Source: JABFXX01 sp036489755 (GTDB lineage: Bacteria > Myxococcota_A > Polyangia > Haliangiales > Haliangiaceae). From it: a stretch of DNA of 64,000 nt. Of the stretch, positions 40,748 through 51,761 are shown one piece after another. The notes under the pieces are model-generated. The model ran no database searches, was not told the DNA's origin, and saw nothing but the letters and a program-made list of their open reading frames with translations. The stretch spans positions 248,001 to 312,000 of the forward strand of contig DASXFD010000070.1 in NCBI GenBank assembly GCA_036489755.1. Reading direction: 5' to 3'. Position 1 is the first letter of the stretch; each line of letters opens with the position of its first letter. The translations under genes were made by a program, and so were the position numbers.

Positions 40748-42448
40748 ATGAGAGCGGCCCTCGCGTTCGTCATCGTCGTCGCCGGCTGTTCGTCCGCGCC
40801 GCCGGCGGCGCCTGTTGCCGTCGCGCCTGCTGCGCCGCCGGCACCGGTCACACACGTGATCACGATCGTCGGCACGAACGATCTGCACGGCGCGCTCGAG
40901 CGGCTGCCGCTGTTCGGCGGATTCGTCGCGAACATCCGCGCGGCACGCGCGGCCGACGGCGGCGGCGTGGTCCTCGTCGACGGTGGCGACCTGTTTCAAG
41001 GCACGCTCGAGTCGAACCTCGCCGAAGGCGCCGACGTCATTCGCGCGTACAACGCGCTCGGCTACACCGCGTCGGCGGTCGGCAACCACGAGTTCGACTA
41101 CGGGCCGGTCGGCCCCGACGTCACCGCGAAGCCCGGCCAGGATCGCCGCGGTGCGCTGAAGGCCCGCGCGCGCGAGGCCACGTTTCCGCTGCTCGTCTCG
41201 AACATCCTCGACCAGGCGACCGGCAAGCGCGTCGATTGGCCCAACATGCCGGCGTCGATGATGGTCTACGTCGCCGGCGTGGCGATCGGCATCGTCGGCG
41301 CGAGCACGGAGAGCACGCCGACCACGACGATGCCGGCGAACTTCGGCGGGCTCGCGATGGCGCCGTCGACCGCGGATGCGATTGCGGCCCAAGCGACCGC
41401 ACTGCGTGCGAAGGGCGCGCAGCTCGTGATCGTCGCGATGCACATCGGCGCCGAGTGCCGCAACAACGAAGAGCCCGACGATCTGTCGACGTGCACCAAG
41501 AAGGACGAGCTGTTCCGCGTGCTCGACGCGCTGCCGAAGGGCCTGGTCGACGTCGTCGTCGGCGGCCACACGCACGCGCCGATCGCGAAGCGCATCGACG
41601 GGATCGCCGTGATCGAGTCGCTGTCGTCGGGGCGCGCGTTCGGGCGCGTCGACGTGCGCGTCACCAACGGCCACGTCGACGACATCCGGATCCATCCGCC
41701 GGAGCTGATGTGCCCGCTCGACGCCGAGCACAACGCGCTCCCGGTCGCGAGCTGTCACCCGGCCGATTACGAGGGCCGGCCCGTCGTCGCCGATGCCGCG
41801 CTGCAGAAGATCGCCGACGAATCGATCGCGCGCGCGCGCACGCGGAGCGCCGAGCAACTCGGTCTCACGCTCGCGACGCCGATGCGGCGCGCGTATCGTG
41901 CCGAGTCCGCCGAGGGCGACTGGTTCACCGACCTCATGCTCGCCGCACAGCCGCGCGCACAGGTCGCGCTCGCCAACGGCGGCGGTCTGCGCGCCGACAT
42001 TGCGGCCGGCCCGCTCACCTACGGCGAGCTGTTCACGGCAATGCCGTTCGACAATCGGTTCGCGCTGCTCACGGTGCGTGGCTCGCAGCTGCGCGCGCTC
42101 GTCACCGCGAACCTCGAGAGCGACGCCGGCATCTTCTCGTGGGGCGGGCTCACCGCGCGCGTGACGTGCAAGCGCGGCGCGGTCGACATCGCGATCCGCG
42201 TCGCCGGCAAGCCGCTCGTCGACGATCTGCCGTACACGATCGCGACCAGCGACTTCATCGCCTCGGGTGGCGACGGCGTGATGGCGCGGCTGCAGCTGCC
42301 CTCGGACGCGATCGAGCTCACCGACGTGATCATCCGCGACGCGATGGCAGACGTGGTGCGCGCGCACGGCGGCACGCTCGATCCCGAAGCGCACTACGCG
42401 CCGAAGCGGCTCGATTATCCGGGCGTGCGGCCGGTGCAGTGCCCGTGA
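40748..42448 (+). CDS. 5'-nucleotidase / UshA-type metallophosphoesterase lipoprotein
   Basis: 566 residues from the ATG at 40748 (a GTG three codons upstream is possible). Lipobox VVAGC, Ala/Pro spacer, then the metallophosphoesterase domain: TNDLHGAL, LVDGGDLFQG, GNHEFDYGP, VIVAMHIG and GGHTHAP, the five calcineurin-like blocks. The C-terminal UshA domain has ALANGGGLRADIAAGP, AMPFDNRFALL and IASGGDGV. It hydrolyses nucleotides or UDP-sugars in the periplasm or at the surface. It starts 25 bp after the small secreted protein and may be in its operon. Confidence 0.92.
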   Translation: MRAALAFVIVVAGCSSAPPAAPVAVAPAAPPAPVTHVITIVGTNDLHGALERLPLFGGFVANIRAARAADGGGVVLVDGGDLFQGTLESNLAEGADVIRAYNALGYTASAVGNHEFDYGPVGPDVTAKPGQDRRGALKARAREATFPLLVSNILDQATGKRVDWPNMPASMMVYVAGVAIGIVGASTESTPTTTMPANFGGLAMAPSTADAIAAQATALRAKGAQLVIVAMHIGAECRNNEEPDDLSTCTKKDELFRVLDALPKGLVDVVVGGHTHAPIAKRIDGIAVIESLSSGRAFGRVDVRVTNGHVDDIRIHPPELMCPLDAEHNALPVASCHPADYEGRPVVADAALQKIADESIARARTRSAEQLGLTLATPMRRAYRAESAEGDWFTDLMLAAQPRAQVALANGGGLRADIAAGPLTYGELFTAMPFDNRFALLTVRGSQLRALVTANLESDAGIFSWGGLTARVTCKRGAVDIAIRVAGKPLVDDLPYTIATSDFIASGGDGVMARLQLPSDAIELTDVIIRDAMADVVRAHGGTLDPEAHYAPKRLDYPGVRPVQCP

Positions 42449-42452
42449 TCGG

Positions 42453-42794
42453 TCATCGACCGAGCGAGTACTCTTCTCGGTAGAGAAATTTTGCAAAGCG
42501 TGCGAGCGCGGCGGCGATCTCCGCGCCACGGGCAGTGTTAGCGACGTAAAGCAGCGCACCGAAGTCGGCAAATCGAGGTTCGTCGAGCTCCTGCTCCGCG
42601 ACGATGAAGTTGCGTTGCAGTCTGAATTCCTCGCCGACGACCTCGAACGATCCGCACCAGAAGTAGTCGCCGCCCCGACGATCGCTGTTGCGAGCCTGCA
42701 TCGTGATGCCGAGCACGAGCTCGACGGTCGCGCGCAACTCGTCGAGCTTGTCTCCGCGAAAGCCGAACGCGATCAGCTCGACGACGTTGCTCAC
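42453..42794 (-). CDS. Small acidic protein, unknown, immunity-protein-like
   Basis: 113 residues from the GTG at 42794, which follows the upstream stop by 2 bp. Alpha/beta sequence with LDELRATVELVLGITMQARN, RRGGDYFWCGSFEVVGEEFRLQRN, EPRFADFGALLYVANT. The pattern GGDY ... G ... F ... LQ.N reminds me of small immunity-like proteins found downstream of toxins, but I cannot name the family and the neighbour is not an obvious toxin. No signal peptide; cytoplasmic. Confidence 0.6.
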   Translation of the reverse strand: MSNVVELIAFGFRGDKLDELRATVELVLGITMQARNSDRRGGDYFWCGSFEVVGEEFRLQRNFIVAEQELDEPRFADFGALLYVANTARGAEIAAALARFAKFLYREEYSLGR

Positions 42795-42796
42795 GT

Positions 42797-43576
42797 TCAG
42801 TACTGGGAAAGCGGCAGCTGCTGCGAGCCGAGCTCGAGCATCTGATCGGCGGTGACGGTCTGGCCGGCGAGCGTCGTCTCGCCGAGCAAGAACGCGTCGG
42901 GCCCGTTTGCCGGCAGATATTTCTGCGAGTACACGGCGCGCAGCGTGAGATCGTACGAGCCGGCCGGCATCGCGAGCCACGTGTCGTTCGCGCTGCACGG
43001 CGCCGCGTCCATCGGCGTGGTCTGCATCGCCGAGCCCGAGAACAGATCGATCACGCCGGTGCCCGAGCCGGTGAGCGACGGCACGTCGGTGCACGCGAGC
43101 GCGCCTTGCGAGTGCTGGCCGTACAGTGACCACGCGACGTGCACCCAGCCGCGCGGCAGCGAGACGTCGACCGTTGCCGTCGTGCCGAGGTCGACGTGGC
43201 TGGGGCCGGTGACGGCGAACACGCGGTCGTCGGTCGTCAGCACGACGATCCACGAGTCGTAGGCGAAGCCGTCGGGCACGGCCACGCCGCCACCGCCGGC
43301 CGCGCATGGAAACGTCGTCGGTGCGGTCGGTTCTTCGCGGAAGTCGATGTTGTCGGTGTTCCACTGCGCGGTGAAGATCTCGACGCGATCGACGCCGCTC
43401 GGGCAGGTCGCGGCGCCGCCGAACGTCCACGTCCAGTCGAGGTTCGTCATCGGCGCATCGCCGAGCGGTGCGTCGATTCCCGAGCCGGCCACCGGTGCGT
43501 CGGCGCCGTCGCGGCTGGTGTCGGCGGCGTGGTAGCAGCCCGCGACGGCGACCGCGATCACGAGAGCCCGCGCCAC
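42797..43576 (-). CDS. Lipoprotein of unknown function
   Basis: 259 residues from a GTG at 43576. Lipobox AVAGC, then Asp/Ala/Gly spacer (GADAPVAGSGIDAPLGDAPM) as in many lipoproteins of this window. The rest is beta-rich with two cysteine-bearing loops (ATCPSGVDR; TFPCAAGGGG; ALACTDVP; AAPCSAND), probably disulphide-bonded; the strand pattern (WNTDNIDF; GWVHVAWSLYGQ; SYDLTLRAVYSQ) is Ig-like. No enzyme motif. It precedes the small cytoplasmic protein with a 2-bp gap. Confidence 0.65.
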   Translation of the reverse strand: MARALVIAVAVAGCYHAADTSRDGADAPVAGSGIDAPLGDAPMTNLDWTWTFGGAATCPSGVDRVEIFTAQWNTDNIDFREEPTAPTTFPCAAGGGGVAVPDGFAYDSWIVVLTTDDRVFAVTGPSHVDLGTTATVDVSLPRGWVHVAWSLYGQHSQGALACTDVPSLTGSGTGVIDLFSGSAMQTTPMDAAPCSANDTWLAMPAGSYDLTLRAVYSQKYLPANGPDAFLLGETTLAGQTVTADQMLELGSQQLPLSQY

Positions 43577-43669
43577 GCCTCGACGATAACATCGCTCCGC
43601 GCCCGGCCCGCGCTAAATCGTCGCACCCGCGGCCTGGTATCGAGCGCGACGTCACGCTATCTGACGAAC

Positions 43670-45009
<1,340 letters not shown>

Positions 45010-45013
<4 letters not shown>

Positions 45014-45723
45014 CGAACACGCGGCGCGGCTTCCTCGGGCGGCGCGGCTGGGTGTGGACGGTGATCGCGAGCTGGTTCGTGCCGGCGATCATGACCATCG
45101 CGTACTTCGTGTTCGCGATCACCGCCGGGACCACCGTGCTGGCGATGAGCTGGTTCGGGCTCGGCTACCTGATGGTGCTGTGCGTCTGGTTCATCATCCG
45201 CACGCTCACGCAGACTGCGGCGCTGTCGCGCGCGTTCGACGTCGGAGACGGCGACCTGATGCTCGAGATCTCGACACACGCGCTCACGCAACGGTTCGTC
45301 ACCGGGCGGATGCGGCTGCGCTTGTATCAAGCGGCCGCGTACGAGCTGCGCAGCGAATGGCCGAACGTGCTCGCGAAGGTCGCGGAGGCGAACGTCGGTC
45401 CCGACGCGAATCGCCGGCTGCGCGCGCTCGCGGCGAGTCTCTCGATCACCGCGCTCGTCGAGTCCGGCGAGATCGCCAAGGCGCGTGCGCTGGTGGACGA
45501 GCTGGCGCCGCTCGAGCAGGCCTTGAACCAGCGCCTCGACGCGCAACTCGTGTGCTCCGTGAGGCTCGCGCGTTCTCGCGTGCTCGTCGCGGAAGGCGAT
45601 CCGCACGGCCGCGTCGTGCTGCAGCAGGTGATCGACGACATTCGCACCGGCGCGGCGACCCGCGATCGCGCGCGCGCTCTGCTCGCGGATCAGAAGATCC
45701 AGAGCGCGGTCACGCCGGCCTGA
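45010..45723 (+). CDS. Two-span membrane protein with TPR-like domain
   Basis: 237 residues. Spans at about 13-38 and 41-66 (TVIASWFVPAIMTIAYFVF; GLGYLMVLCVWFII), then a helical cytoplasmic part (about 75-237) with TPR-like pairs (YELRSEWPNVLAKVAEANVG; SITALVESGEIAKARALVDEL). No enzyme motif. It is translationally coupled to DAHP synthase, but nothing suggests a shikimate-pathway role. Its last 34 bp overlap the convergent PEGA gene. Confidence 0.7.
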
Positions 45724-46604
45724 CCCGGCGCGAGCACCGGCGCGACCGTCGGATATGGCCGCTGCTCGCGCGTCGGCGAGAAGTACCAGAGCGCGGCGCC
45801 CGCGACCGCGACCGCGATGCCGCCGATCGCGATGCCCGTCGCGAGGTTGCCGAGCGTGTGATCGTTGTTGGCGTGGTTGCTGGTGTCGGGCATGCACGTC
45901 TCGACGCCGCCGTGCAGCATGCAGTCCGAGCCGTTGATCTGCTTGTCGTAGTCCATCTTCGCGCCGATGGCGAGCCCGACCGACGCGACGAACGTGCCCG
46001 CACCGACGAACGTCAGGATCTTGCCCACGAGCCGCCGCGGGTTTTTCACGACGACCGGCGGCGCGAGCTTCGGGATCACGACGGCCTTGTGGGCGCGCTC
46101 GGCGACCTGGACATGCGTCTCGAACGCGACGTAACCGGGCGCCGAAACCACGATGCGCACCGAGCCCGGATCGACGAGCACGTCGCCTGCCTTGTCCGGA
46201 TCGACCGCGCGATCATCGACGGCGATCTGCGCGCCCGGCGGCAGCTCGGCGGCGAATGCGAGCCCGAGGTGCGGCACGCGATCGACGAGTGCGTGCAGGT
46301 GCTCGTCGGCGGCGTCGCGCTGGGGCGCGAGGTGTTCTTCGTCGGCGCGTTGGCGCGCGTCGGTGAAGCCGCGCACCGCCGACGCGATCTTGCCTTGCTC
46401 TTCGTCGCACCGCGCGACGTTGAGCAGCGTACCGATCGCGTTCGGGTTGAGCTGCAGCGACTCGCGGAACAGCGCACACGACTCGGCGAGCTTGCCGGCG
46501 TCGCGCAGCTTCTGCGCTTGGTCGAACTTCTGATCGGCGAGCGGCTCGTCGGCATGCGCGACACCGGCGAGCGCGATGAGGATCGCGATCACGATCCGTT
46601 TCAC
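45690..46604 (-). CDS. TPR-PEGA membrane protein paired with a kinase
   Basis: 304 residues from a GTG at 46604 overlapping the kinase stop (GTGA). Signal peptide 1-18, TPR-like helices (20-85), a PEGA-type beta domain (about 113-178, with PGAQIAVDDRAV and VSAPGYVAFETHV) and two spans (193-214 and 253-274) separated by a loop with two Cys. PEGA proteins following kinases are common in this lineage and may be their envelope partners or substrates. Confidence 0.8.
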   Translation of the reverse strand: MKRIVIAILIALAGVAHADEPLADQKFDQAQKLRDAGKLAESCALFRESLQLNPNAIGTLLNVARCDEEQGKIASAVRGFTDARQRADEEHLAPQRDAADEHLHALVDRVPHLGLAFAAELPPGAQIAVDDRAVDPDKAGDVLVDPGSVRIVVSAPGYVAFETHVQVAERAHKAVVIPKLAPPVVVKNPRRLVGKILTFVGAGTFVASVGLAIGAKMDYDKQINGSDCMLHGGVETCMPDTSNHANNDHTLGNLATGIAIGGIAVAVAGAALWYFSPTREQRPYPTVAPVLAPGQAGVTALWIF

Positions 46605-47983
46605 TTGTTCACCGGATGCTGGAAATGGAACGGATCAGCCGAGCCCGGCGCGGGCGTCTCGACCGGATCGACGGTCGGCTTCTCCACGTGCGGAAGCTGC
46701 TGCGGCTTCGTTGCCGACTGCTTGACCTGCTCGACGACCACCGGCGGTGGCGTGTCGATCACGACCGGCGGCGGCGGCGCCACTTCGTGCACGGGCGGCG
46801 GCGTCGTCGGCCGCGCGACCACGACCGGCGGCGTCGCGCGATCGAGGAACGACTGCGGAAACGGGCCGGCCGCTTCGTGGCGCGTCATCGTGACGACGCC
46901 GAGCGCGGCCCCGATCGCGCCGAACGCGAACACGCCGATCGCCCACGGCCACACGCGGCGCGTCCGCTCGGGTTCGGGCCGTTCGATCTTGTCGGTGAGC
47001 TGCGGCGCGAGCTGCGCGCGGCTGATCGCCGGCAGCGACGACGTCGAATCGCCGTCCCAGCCGAGCACTGAGCGGCGCAGCATGCGCGCGATGCGCTCGA
47101 CCAGGTGCTGCGCCTGCGGTGGGTTCGACGCGAACGGCACGAGGTCGCGGCCGAGCTCGGCCATCGTCGAGTAGCGCTCGTCGGGCTGCTTCGCGAGGCA
47201 GCGCTCGAGCACGGCTGCGAGCGGAGGCGCCGCGATCACCGCCGGCCGCGGCGGATCGACCGCGACCTTGACGCACATCTCGGAGAAGCTGTCGGCCTCG
47301 AACGGCCGCACGCCCTCGATCATTTCGTAGAGCACGCAACCGAGCGACCAGATGTCGCTGCGCGAATCGACCATGTGCGCGGACCGCATTTGCTCCGGCG
47401 ACATGTACGCGGGCGTGCCGAGCACCGACTGCGTCTGCGTCAGCTTCATGTCGGTGCCGACCGGCGACTTCGAGATGCCGAAGTCGAGCACCTTGACGAT
47501 CGCGCTGCCGTCGGGCCGCCACGTCACGAACAGGTTCGACGGCTTGACGTCGCGATGCACGATGCCGTGCGAGTGCGCCTCGGCGAGCGCCTCGGCCGCC
47601 TGCAGCGTCAGATCGACGGCCCACGTGGCCCCGAGCGTCGTGCGCTCCTCGAGCAGCTGGCCGATGTCGGCGCCCTCGAGAAACTCCATGACCATGAACG
47701 GCAGGTCGCCGTCGTGCAGATTGACGTCGAACACCTTGGCGACGTGCTCGCTCTTGAGCTGGCCCGCGGCGCGGGCCTCGCGAATGAAGCGCTGCACGGC
47801 GTCGTGATCGGTCAGCACGTCGCGGCGCAGCATCTTCACGGCGCGTTTTTCGCCGAGCCCCAAGTGCGTGCACGCGATGACGACGCCCATGCCGCCCTGG
47901 CCGAGGATCGCGTCGACGCGATACTTGCCCTCGAGCACCTGGCCGACGTCGAGGCCGACGTCCGACGGAGTTTGCTCAGCCAC
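46601..47983 (-). CDS. Ser/Thr protein kinase with transmembrane span
   Basis: 460 residues from a GTG at 47983. G-loop LGQGGMGVV (27-35), Lys 50, HRDVKPSN (143-150), DFGISK (167), SPE (195-197). One span at about 345-366, then a Pro/Val-rich extracytoplasmic tail without folded domain (APPPPVVIDTPPP). The tail may sense cell-wall components or merely anchor. It is translated with the PEGA protein downstream, giving a kinase/partner unit. Confidence 0.93.
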   Translation of the reverse strand: MAEQTPSDVGLDVGQVLEGKYRVDAILGQGGMGVVIACTHLGLGEKRAVKMLRRDVLTDHDAVQRFIREARAAGQLKSEHVAKVFDVNLHDGDLPFMVMEFLEGADIGQLLEERTTLGATWAVDLTLQAAEALAEAHSHGIVHRDVKPSNLFVTWRPDGSAIVKVLDFGISKSPVGTDMKLTQTQSVLGTPAYMSPEQMRSAHMVDSRSDIWSLGCVLYEMIEGVRPFEADSFSEMCVKVAVDPPRPAVIAAPPLAAVLERCLAKQPDERYSTMAELGRDLVPFASNPPQAQHLVERIARMLRRSVLGWDGDSTSSLPAISRAQLAPQLTDKIERPEPERTRRVWPWAIGVFAFGAIGAALGVVTMTRHEAAGPFPQSFLDRATPPVVVARPTTPPPVHEVAPPPPVVIDTPPPVVVEQVKQSATKPQQLPHVEKPTVDPVETPAPGSADPFHFQHPVNK

Positions 47984-48125
47984 GCGCCCGAGAGCTTACC
48001 TCACTTGTACGCGGCCGGCGCGGTTTCTCATGGGGCCCCGGCGGCGGGGCTTCTATAGCCGCCACGCGTCGAACGCAGCGGGGGCTCTCGATCCGGATCG
48101 TGCACCACGCGACGTGCGCGCCACG

Positions 48126-48149
48126 TGATCTGAACCGCGAATCAGATCA
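48126..48149 (-). terminator. Perfect 8-bp inverted repeat at the pyk stop codon
   Basis: TGATCTGA (48126-48133) and TCAGATCA (48142-48149) are perfect complements with an 8-base spacer; the arm includes the pyk TGA stop. No T-run follows, so it is a weak intrinsic terminator or an mRNA-stabilising hairpin. The 160 bp around it contain no gene. Confidence 0.4.
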
Positions 48150-49565
48150 GTGGGCGATCTGGTGAACCTTGAGCATGTTCGTCGACGTGCCGGCGCCCAC
48201 CGGCACCGCCATCGTGATGAGCACGTTCTCGCCCGGCATCGCCAGGTTGCGCTCGAGTAGCGTCGCCTCGACGCGGTCGACGAGCTCCTCGGTGCTCGCC
48301 GACGGCCCGACGAGCACCGGCGTGACGCCCCAGAACAACGCGAGCCGGCGGTACGAGACCTCGTTCGTGGTGAGCGCGATGATGTTCGCTTCGGGCCGAT
48401 ATTCGCTGACGAGCCGAGCGGCGCCGCCGGAATCCGACACGGTCACGATCGTCTTGAGCTTCATCGCGCGCGCGGCGATCACGGCGGCGTGCGCGATCGC
48501 GTTCGCGGACACGGCCATCTGTAGATCGACCTGCGGCGCGTTCGCGCGGTAGTACGCGCTCTTCTCGATCTCCTCGATGATGCGCGCCATGGTGCGCACG
48601 GCTTCGATCGGGTGCGCACCGGATGCGGTCTCGCCCGACAGCATCAACGCATCGGTCGTATCGAGCACCGCGTTCGCGACGTCGGAGGCTTCGGCGCGCG
48701 TCGGCCGCGGCTGAGTGATCATCGACTCGAGCATCTGCGTCGCCGTGATCACGATCTTGCCGCGGCGGTTCGTCTCTTCGATGATCCGCTTCTGCCAGAG
48801 CGGCACTTTCTCGGGGCCGAGCTCGACGCCGAGATCGCCGCGGGCGACCATCACCCCGTCGGAGACGTCGATGATGTCGGCGAGCCGGTCGAGCGCCTGC
48901 GGCTTCTCGATCTTCGAGATCACCGGGATCGACACGCCGTCGACGGTGAGCAGCTTCTTGGCCTCGAGCACGTCCTCGGGGCGCCGCACGAACGATAGCG
49001 CGACATAGTCGAGCCCGTAGCGCAACGCGAAGCCGATGTCGGTCTTGTCCTTGTCGGACAGCGCGGGCGCCGAGACGTCGACGCCGGGCAGGTTGATGCC
49101 CTTATTGTTCTTTAACGTTCCACCGGTGACGACGACCGTCTTGACCTCGTGGGCGCCGACGTCGGTGACCGCGAGCGACAGGTAGCCGTCGTCGAGCAGG
49201 ATCTGGTCGCCGACCTTGACGTCGCGCATGAGGCCCGGATACGTCGTCGACACGCGCTTTTCGTCGCCGACCACGCTCGGATCGACGCTGATCGTGAACT
49301 CGGCGCCCGGCTTGAGCTCGACGGCGCCGTTCGCGAAGCGGCCTACGCGAATCTTCGGGCCCTGCAGATCGAGCAGCGCGGCGATCGCCCTGCCGCGTCG
49401 TTCCGCCTCGGTGCGGACGATTTGCAACGTGCGTGCGTGATCTTCGTGACTGCCGTGCGAAAAATTCAGTCGCGCGACGCTCATCCCGGCCTCGATCAGC
49501 TCGCCAATACGCTCGGCGGTCGCGGACGCCGGTCCGAGAGTACAGACGATCTTTGCTCGGGGCAT
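48147..49565 (-). CDS. pyk: Pyruvate kinase
   Basis: 472 residues from the ATG at 49565 (PRAKIVCTLGPAS is the usual start; a GTG three codons upstream is possible). Active-site landmarks: MSVARLNFSHGSHEDH, LLDLQGPKIRVG, VISKIEKPQAL with the catalytic Lys, DGVMVARGDLGVELGPEKVP, ITATQMLESMI, EASDVANAVLDTTDALMLSGETA. Converts phosphoenolpyruvate and ADP to pyruvate and ATP. Lys versus Glu at the monovalent-cation site was not assigned. It is divergent from the 5'-nucleotidase operon with 69 bp between the starts, so both promoters lie there. Confidence 0.97.
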   Translation of the reverse strand: MPRAKIVCTLGPASATAERIGELIEAGMSVARLNFSHGSHEDHARTLQIVRTEAERRGRAIAALLDLQGPKIRVGRFANGAVELKPGAEFTISVDPSVVGDEKRVSTTYPGLMRDVKVGDQILLDDGYLSLAVTDVGAHEVKTVVVTGGTLKNNKGINLPGVDVSAPALSDKDKTDIGFALRYGLDYVALSFVRRPEDVLEAKKLLTVDGVSIPVISKIEKPQALDRLADIIDVSDGVMVARGDLGVELGPEKVPLWQKRIIEETNRRGKIVITATQMLESMITQPRPTRAEASDVANAVLDTTDALMLSGETASGAHPIEAVRTMARIIEEIEKSAYYRANAPQVDLQMAVSANAIAHAAVIAARAMKLKTIVTVSDSGGAARLVSEYRPEANIIALTTNEVSYRRLALFWGVTPVLVGPSASTEELVDRVEATLLERNLAMPGENVLITMAVPVGAGTSTNMLKVHQIAH

Positions 49566-49634
49566 TGCGGACACGCACTAGACCATAAATCGTCTTGCTG
49601 AGAACCACGTGGCCCGGTTAAAACCTCGCGCTCA

Positions 49635-51761
49635 ATGCGGCATCAACGGATCACATGGGTGGGAGTGGCCGCGATCTGCCTCGCGACCTGCCTCAGTGGT
49701 TGTCTGATCGACGAGGACCAACCGGATCTCGCGGGACAAGACGTCCGCCTCACGATCATTCACACCGCCGACATCCACTCGCGGCTGTTCCCCTACAACA
49801 TGGTCCCGAACACGTTCGATCAGGCGTACGGCCTGCTCCCCGTGAACGCACCGTTCGGCGGCATCGCGCGCATCTCGACGATGGTCAAGCGCATCCGCGT
49901 CAGCTCGGAGCGATCGATCTGGCTCGACTCGGGCGACGCGTGGGAAGGCGCGGCGATCTTCAACGAGTTCAAAGGCGAGGCCGAGATTCGCGCGCTGTCG
50001 CTCGCCGGCATGGAAGGCGAGGTGCTCGGCAACCACGAGTTCGACCTCGGCACCCCGCAGCTCGTGAAGGAGCTCAACGCGTGGTCGCAGTTCCCGCACC
50101 TCGTGGCGGACTACGCGTGGGAAGACCCGGTCGATCCGACTACCGGCATGTCGCTGCAGGATCTGACGACGCCGTTCCAGATGTACGACGTCGACGGCCT
50201 CAAGATCGGCGTCATCGGGCTCGGCAACGAGGACACGCTGCTGTCGAGCTACATGGGCAACACGACGCTCGGCTTCCGGCCGATCGATCCGGGCACCGCG
50301 CTCCAGCAGTACGTCGCGCTGATCAGACCGATGTGCGATCTGGTCGTCGTGCTCAGCCACCTCGGCCTCGACGACGACGAGGGCCTGTCGTCGTCCGAGG
50401 TCGACGATCCGAACGCGTCGCTGCCGAACCAGAACGTCGATCTCATCCTCGGCGGTCACCTTCACATCGTCACGAACCCGCCGAAGCTGTTGCCGGCCGA
50501 CGACGGCAGCACGTACTGCCAGAACAACGACTGCGAGACGCTGCTCGTCCACTCGGGCGCGTTCGCGAAGTACGTCGGCCGCCTCGATCTCGTCGTCCAT
50601 GTCTCGGACAACGGCGACAACAGCGATCCGGAGCATCGTTCGCGCATCACGTCGTACGCGTACGTGAACCAGCCGGTCGACTCGACCATTCCCGACGATC
50701 CCACCATGGCCAACTTCATGTGGCCGTACTCGGTGCAGCTCAACCAGGACATCGATCTGAACGGCGTGTTCTCGTACGTCGACCCGCCGGGCACGGCGAC
50801 GATCGACCGCAACGACGCGTCGGGCGGCGACTCGCAGCTCGGCAACCTCGTCGCGCGCGCGATGCAGCTGCAGCAGGGCGTCGACGCGCAGTTCGCGTTC
50901 ACGAACTCGCTCGGCATTCGCGCCGACTTCAATCGCGGTCCGCTCACCAACGAGCAGATGTTCAACGTGTTCCCGTTCGAGAACACGATCGTCGTGATCT
51001 ACATGTCGGGGCAGGAGGTCAAGGACACCCTCGACTTCGTCGCGCAAGAGTCGTCGCTGCGCGGCTGTCGCTCGCAGCTCCAGCAGGCGGGCATCACGTG
51101 GGACATGGTCTGCCGCGACGACCCGACGGGACCATCGCCGTGCACGAGCATCGATCCCGGCTCGCCCGATACGGTCTGTCACGTCGACACCGATTGTCCG
51201 TCGGGCGATCGCTGCGACGTCACCGCCGGCGACGCGACGATCAACAAGTGCGTGACGCGAGCGTGCGCGCAGAACGTCTACATCGGCGACAGCTGCCGCC
51301 CGAAGGATCCGAACACCGGACTCATCCAGTCCGATTCGCCGGTCGATCCGACCACCACGTCGTGCACGCCGCTGTCGCTCGACGGTCTCTATCGAGTCGC
51401 GGTCAACAACTATATCGCGGCCGGCGGGTCGGGCTTCATCGTGCTCCAGCGCAACACGTCGCAGCAGGACACCGGCGTCTCGCTGCGCGACTCGCTCACC
51501 GTGTTCCTCAGGCAGCAGCCCGCGATGTGCGACGGCGTGTCGACCTCGTCGATCCTCGACTTCACCGACACCGAGACCAGCAAGGTGTGCAAGGCCACCG
51601 GCAGCGATCCGCAAAACGGGCCGAGCACCGATTGTCCGTCGCACATGTGCGTGAGCGGCATGTGCGCGCAGGGCACCGTGCAGCAGCTGTGGGGCAACGT
51701 CTCGTGTCTCGACGAGAAGATCGAAGCGCACGACGGCCGCATTCGCCCGGTGTTCCAATGA
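49635..51761 (+). CDS. 5'-nucleotidase-family lipoprotein with cysteine-rich insert
   Basis: 708 residues. Signal with lipobox LSGC, then metallophosphoesterase blocks IHTADIHSRLF, LDSGDAWEG, GNHEFDLG, VVVLSHLG, ILGGHLHIV. The UshA C-terminal domain (FTNSLGIRADFNRGP; VFPFENTIVV) is interrupted and followed by disulphide-type loops (VCHVDTDCPSGDRCD; SHMCVSGMCAQG), like the Cys-rich repeats of Myxococcota surface proteins. It is longer than standard UshA by about 150 residues. First gene of a three-gene operon; the ATGA overlap with the next gene shows coupling. Confidence 0.88.
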   Translation: MRHQRITWVGVAAICLATCLSGCLIDEDQPDLAGQDVRLTIIHTADIHSRLFPYNMVPNTFDQAYGLLPVNAPFGGIARISTMVKRIRVSSERSIWLDSGDAWEGAAIFNEFKGEAEIRALSLAGMEGEVLGNHEFDLGTPQLVKELNAWSQFPHLVADYAWEDPVDPTTGMSLQDLTTPFQMYDVDGLKIGVIGLGNEDTLLSSYMGNTTLGFRPIDPGTALQQYVALIRPMCDLVVVLSHLGLDDDEGLSSSEVDDPNASLPNQNVDLILGGHLHIVTNPPKLLPADDGSTYCQNNDCETLLVHSGAFAKYVGRLDLVVHVSDNGDNSDPEHRSRITSYAYVNQPVDSTIPDDPTMANFMWPYSVQLNQDIDLNGVFSYVDPPGTATIDRNDASGGDSQLGNLVARAMQLQQGVDAQFAFTNSLGIRADFNRGPLTNEQMFNVFPFENTIVVIYMSGQEVKDTLDFVAQESSLRGCRSQLQQAGITWDMVCRDDPTGPSPCTSIDPGSPDTVCHVDTDCPSGDRCDVTAGDATINKCVTRACAQNVYIGDSCRPKDPNTGLIQSDSPVDPTTTSCTPLSLDGLYRVAVNNYIAAGGSGFIVLQRNTSQQDTGVSLRDSLTVFLRQQPAMCDGVSTSSILDFTDTETSKVCKATGSDPQNGPSTDCPSHMCVSGMCAQGTVQQLWGNVSCLDEKIEAHDGRIRPVFQ

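Noticed and set aside
48033..48052. GCCCC-GGCGGC-GGGGC stem followed by TTCT
   Set aside because: Plus-strand orientation with no gene ending there; likely chance in GC-rich spacer.
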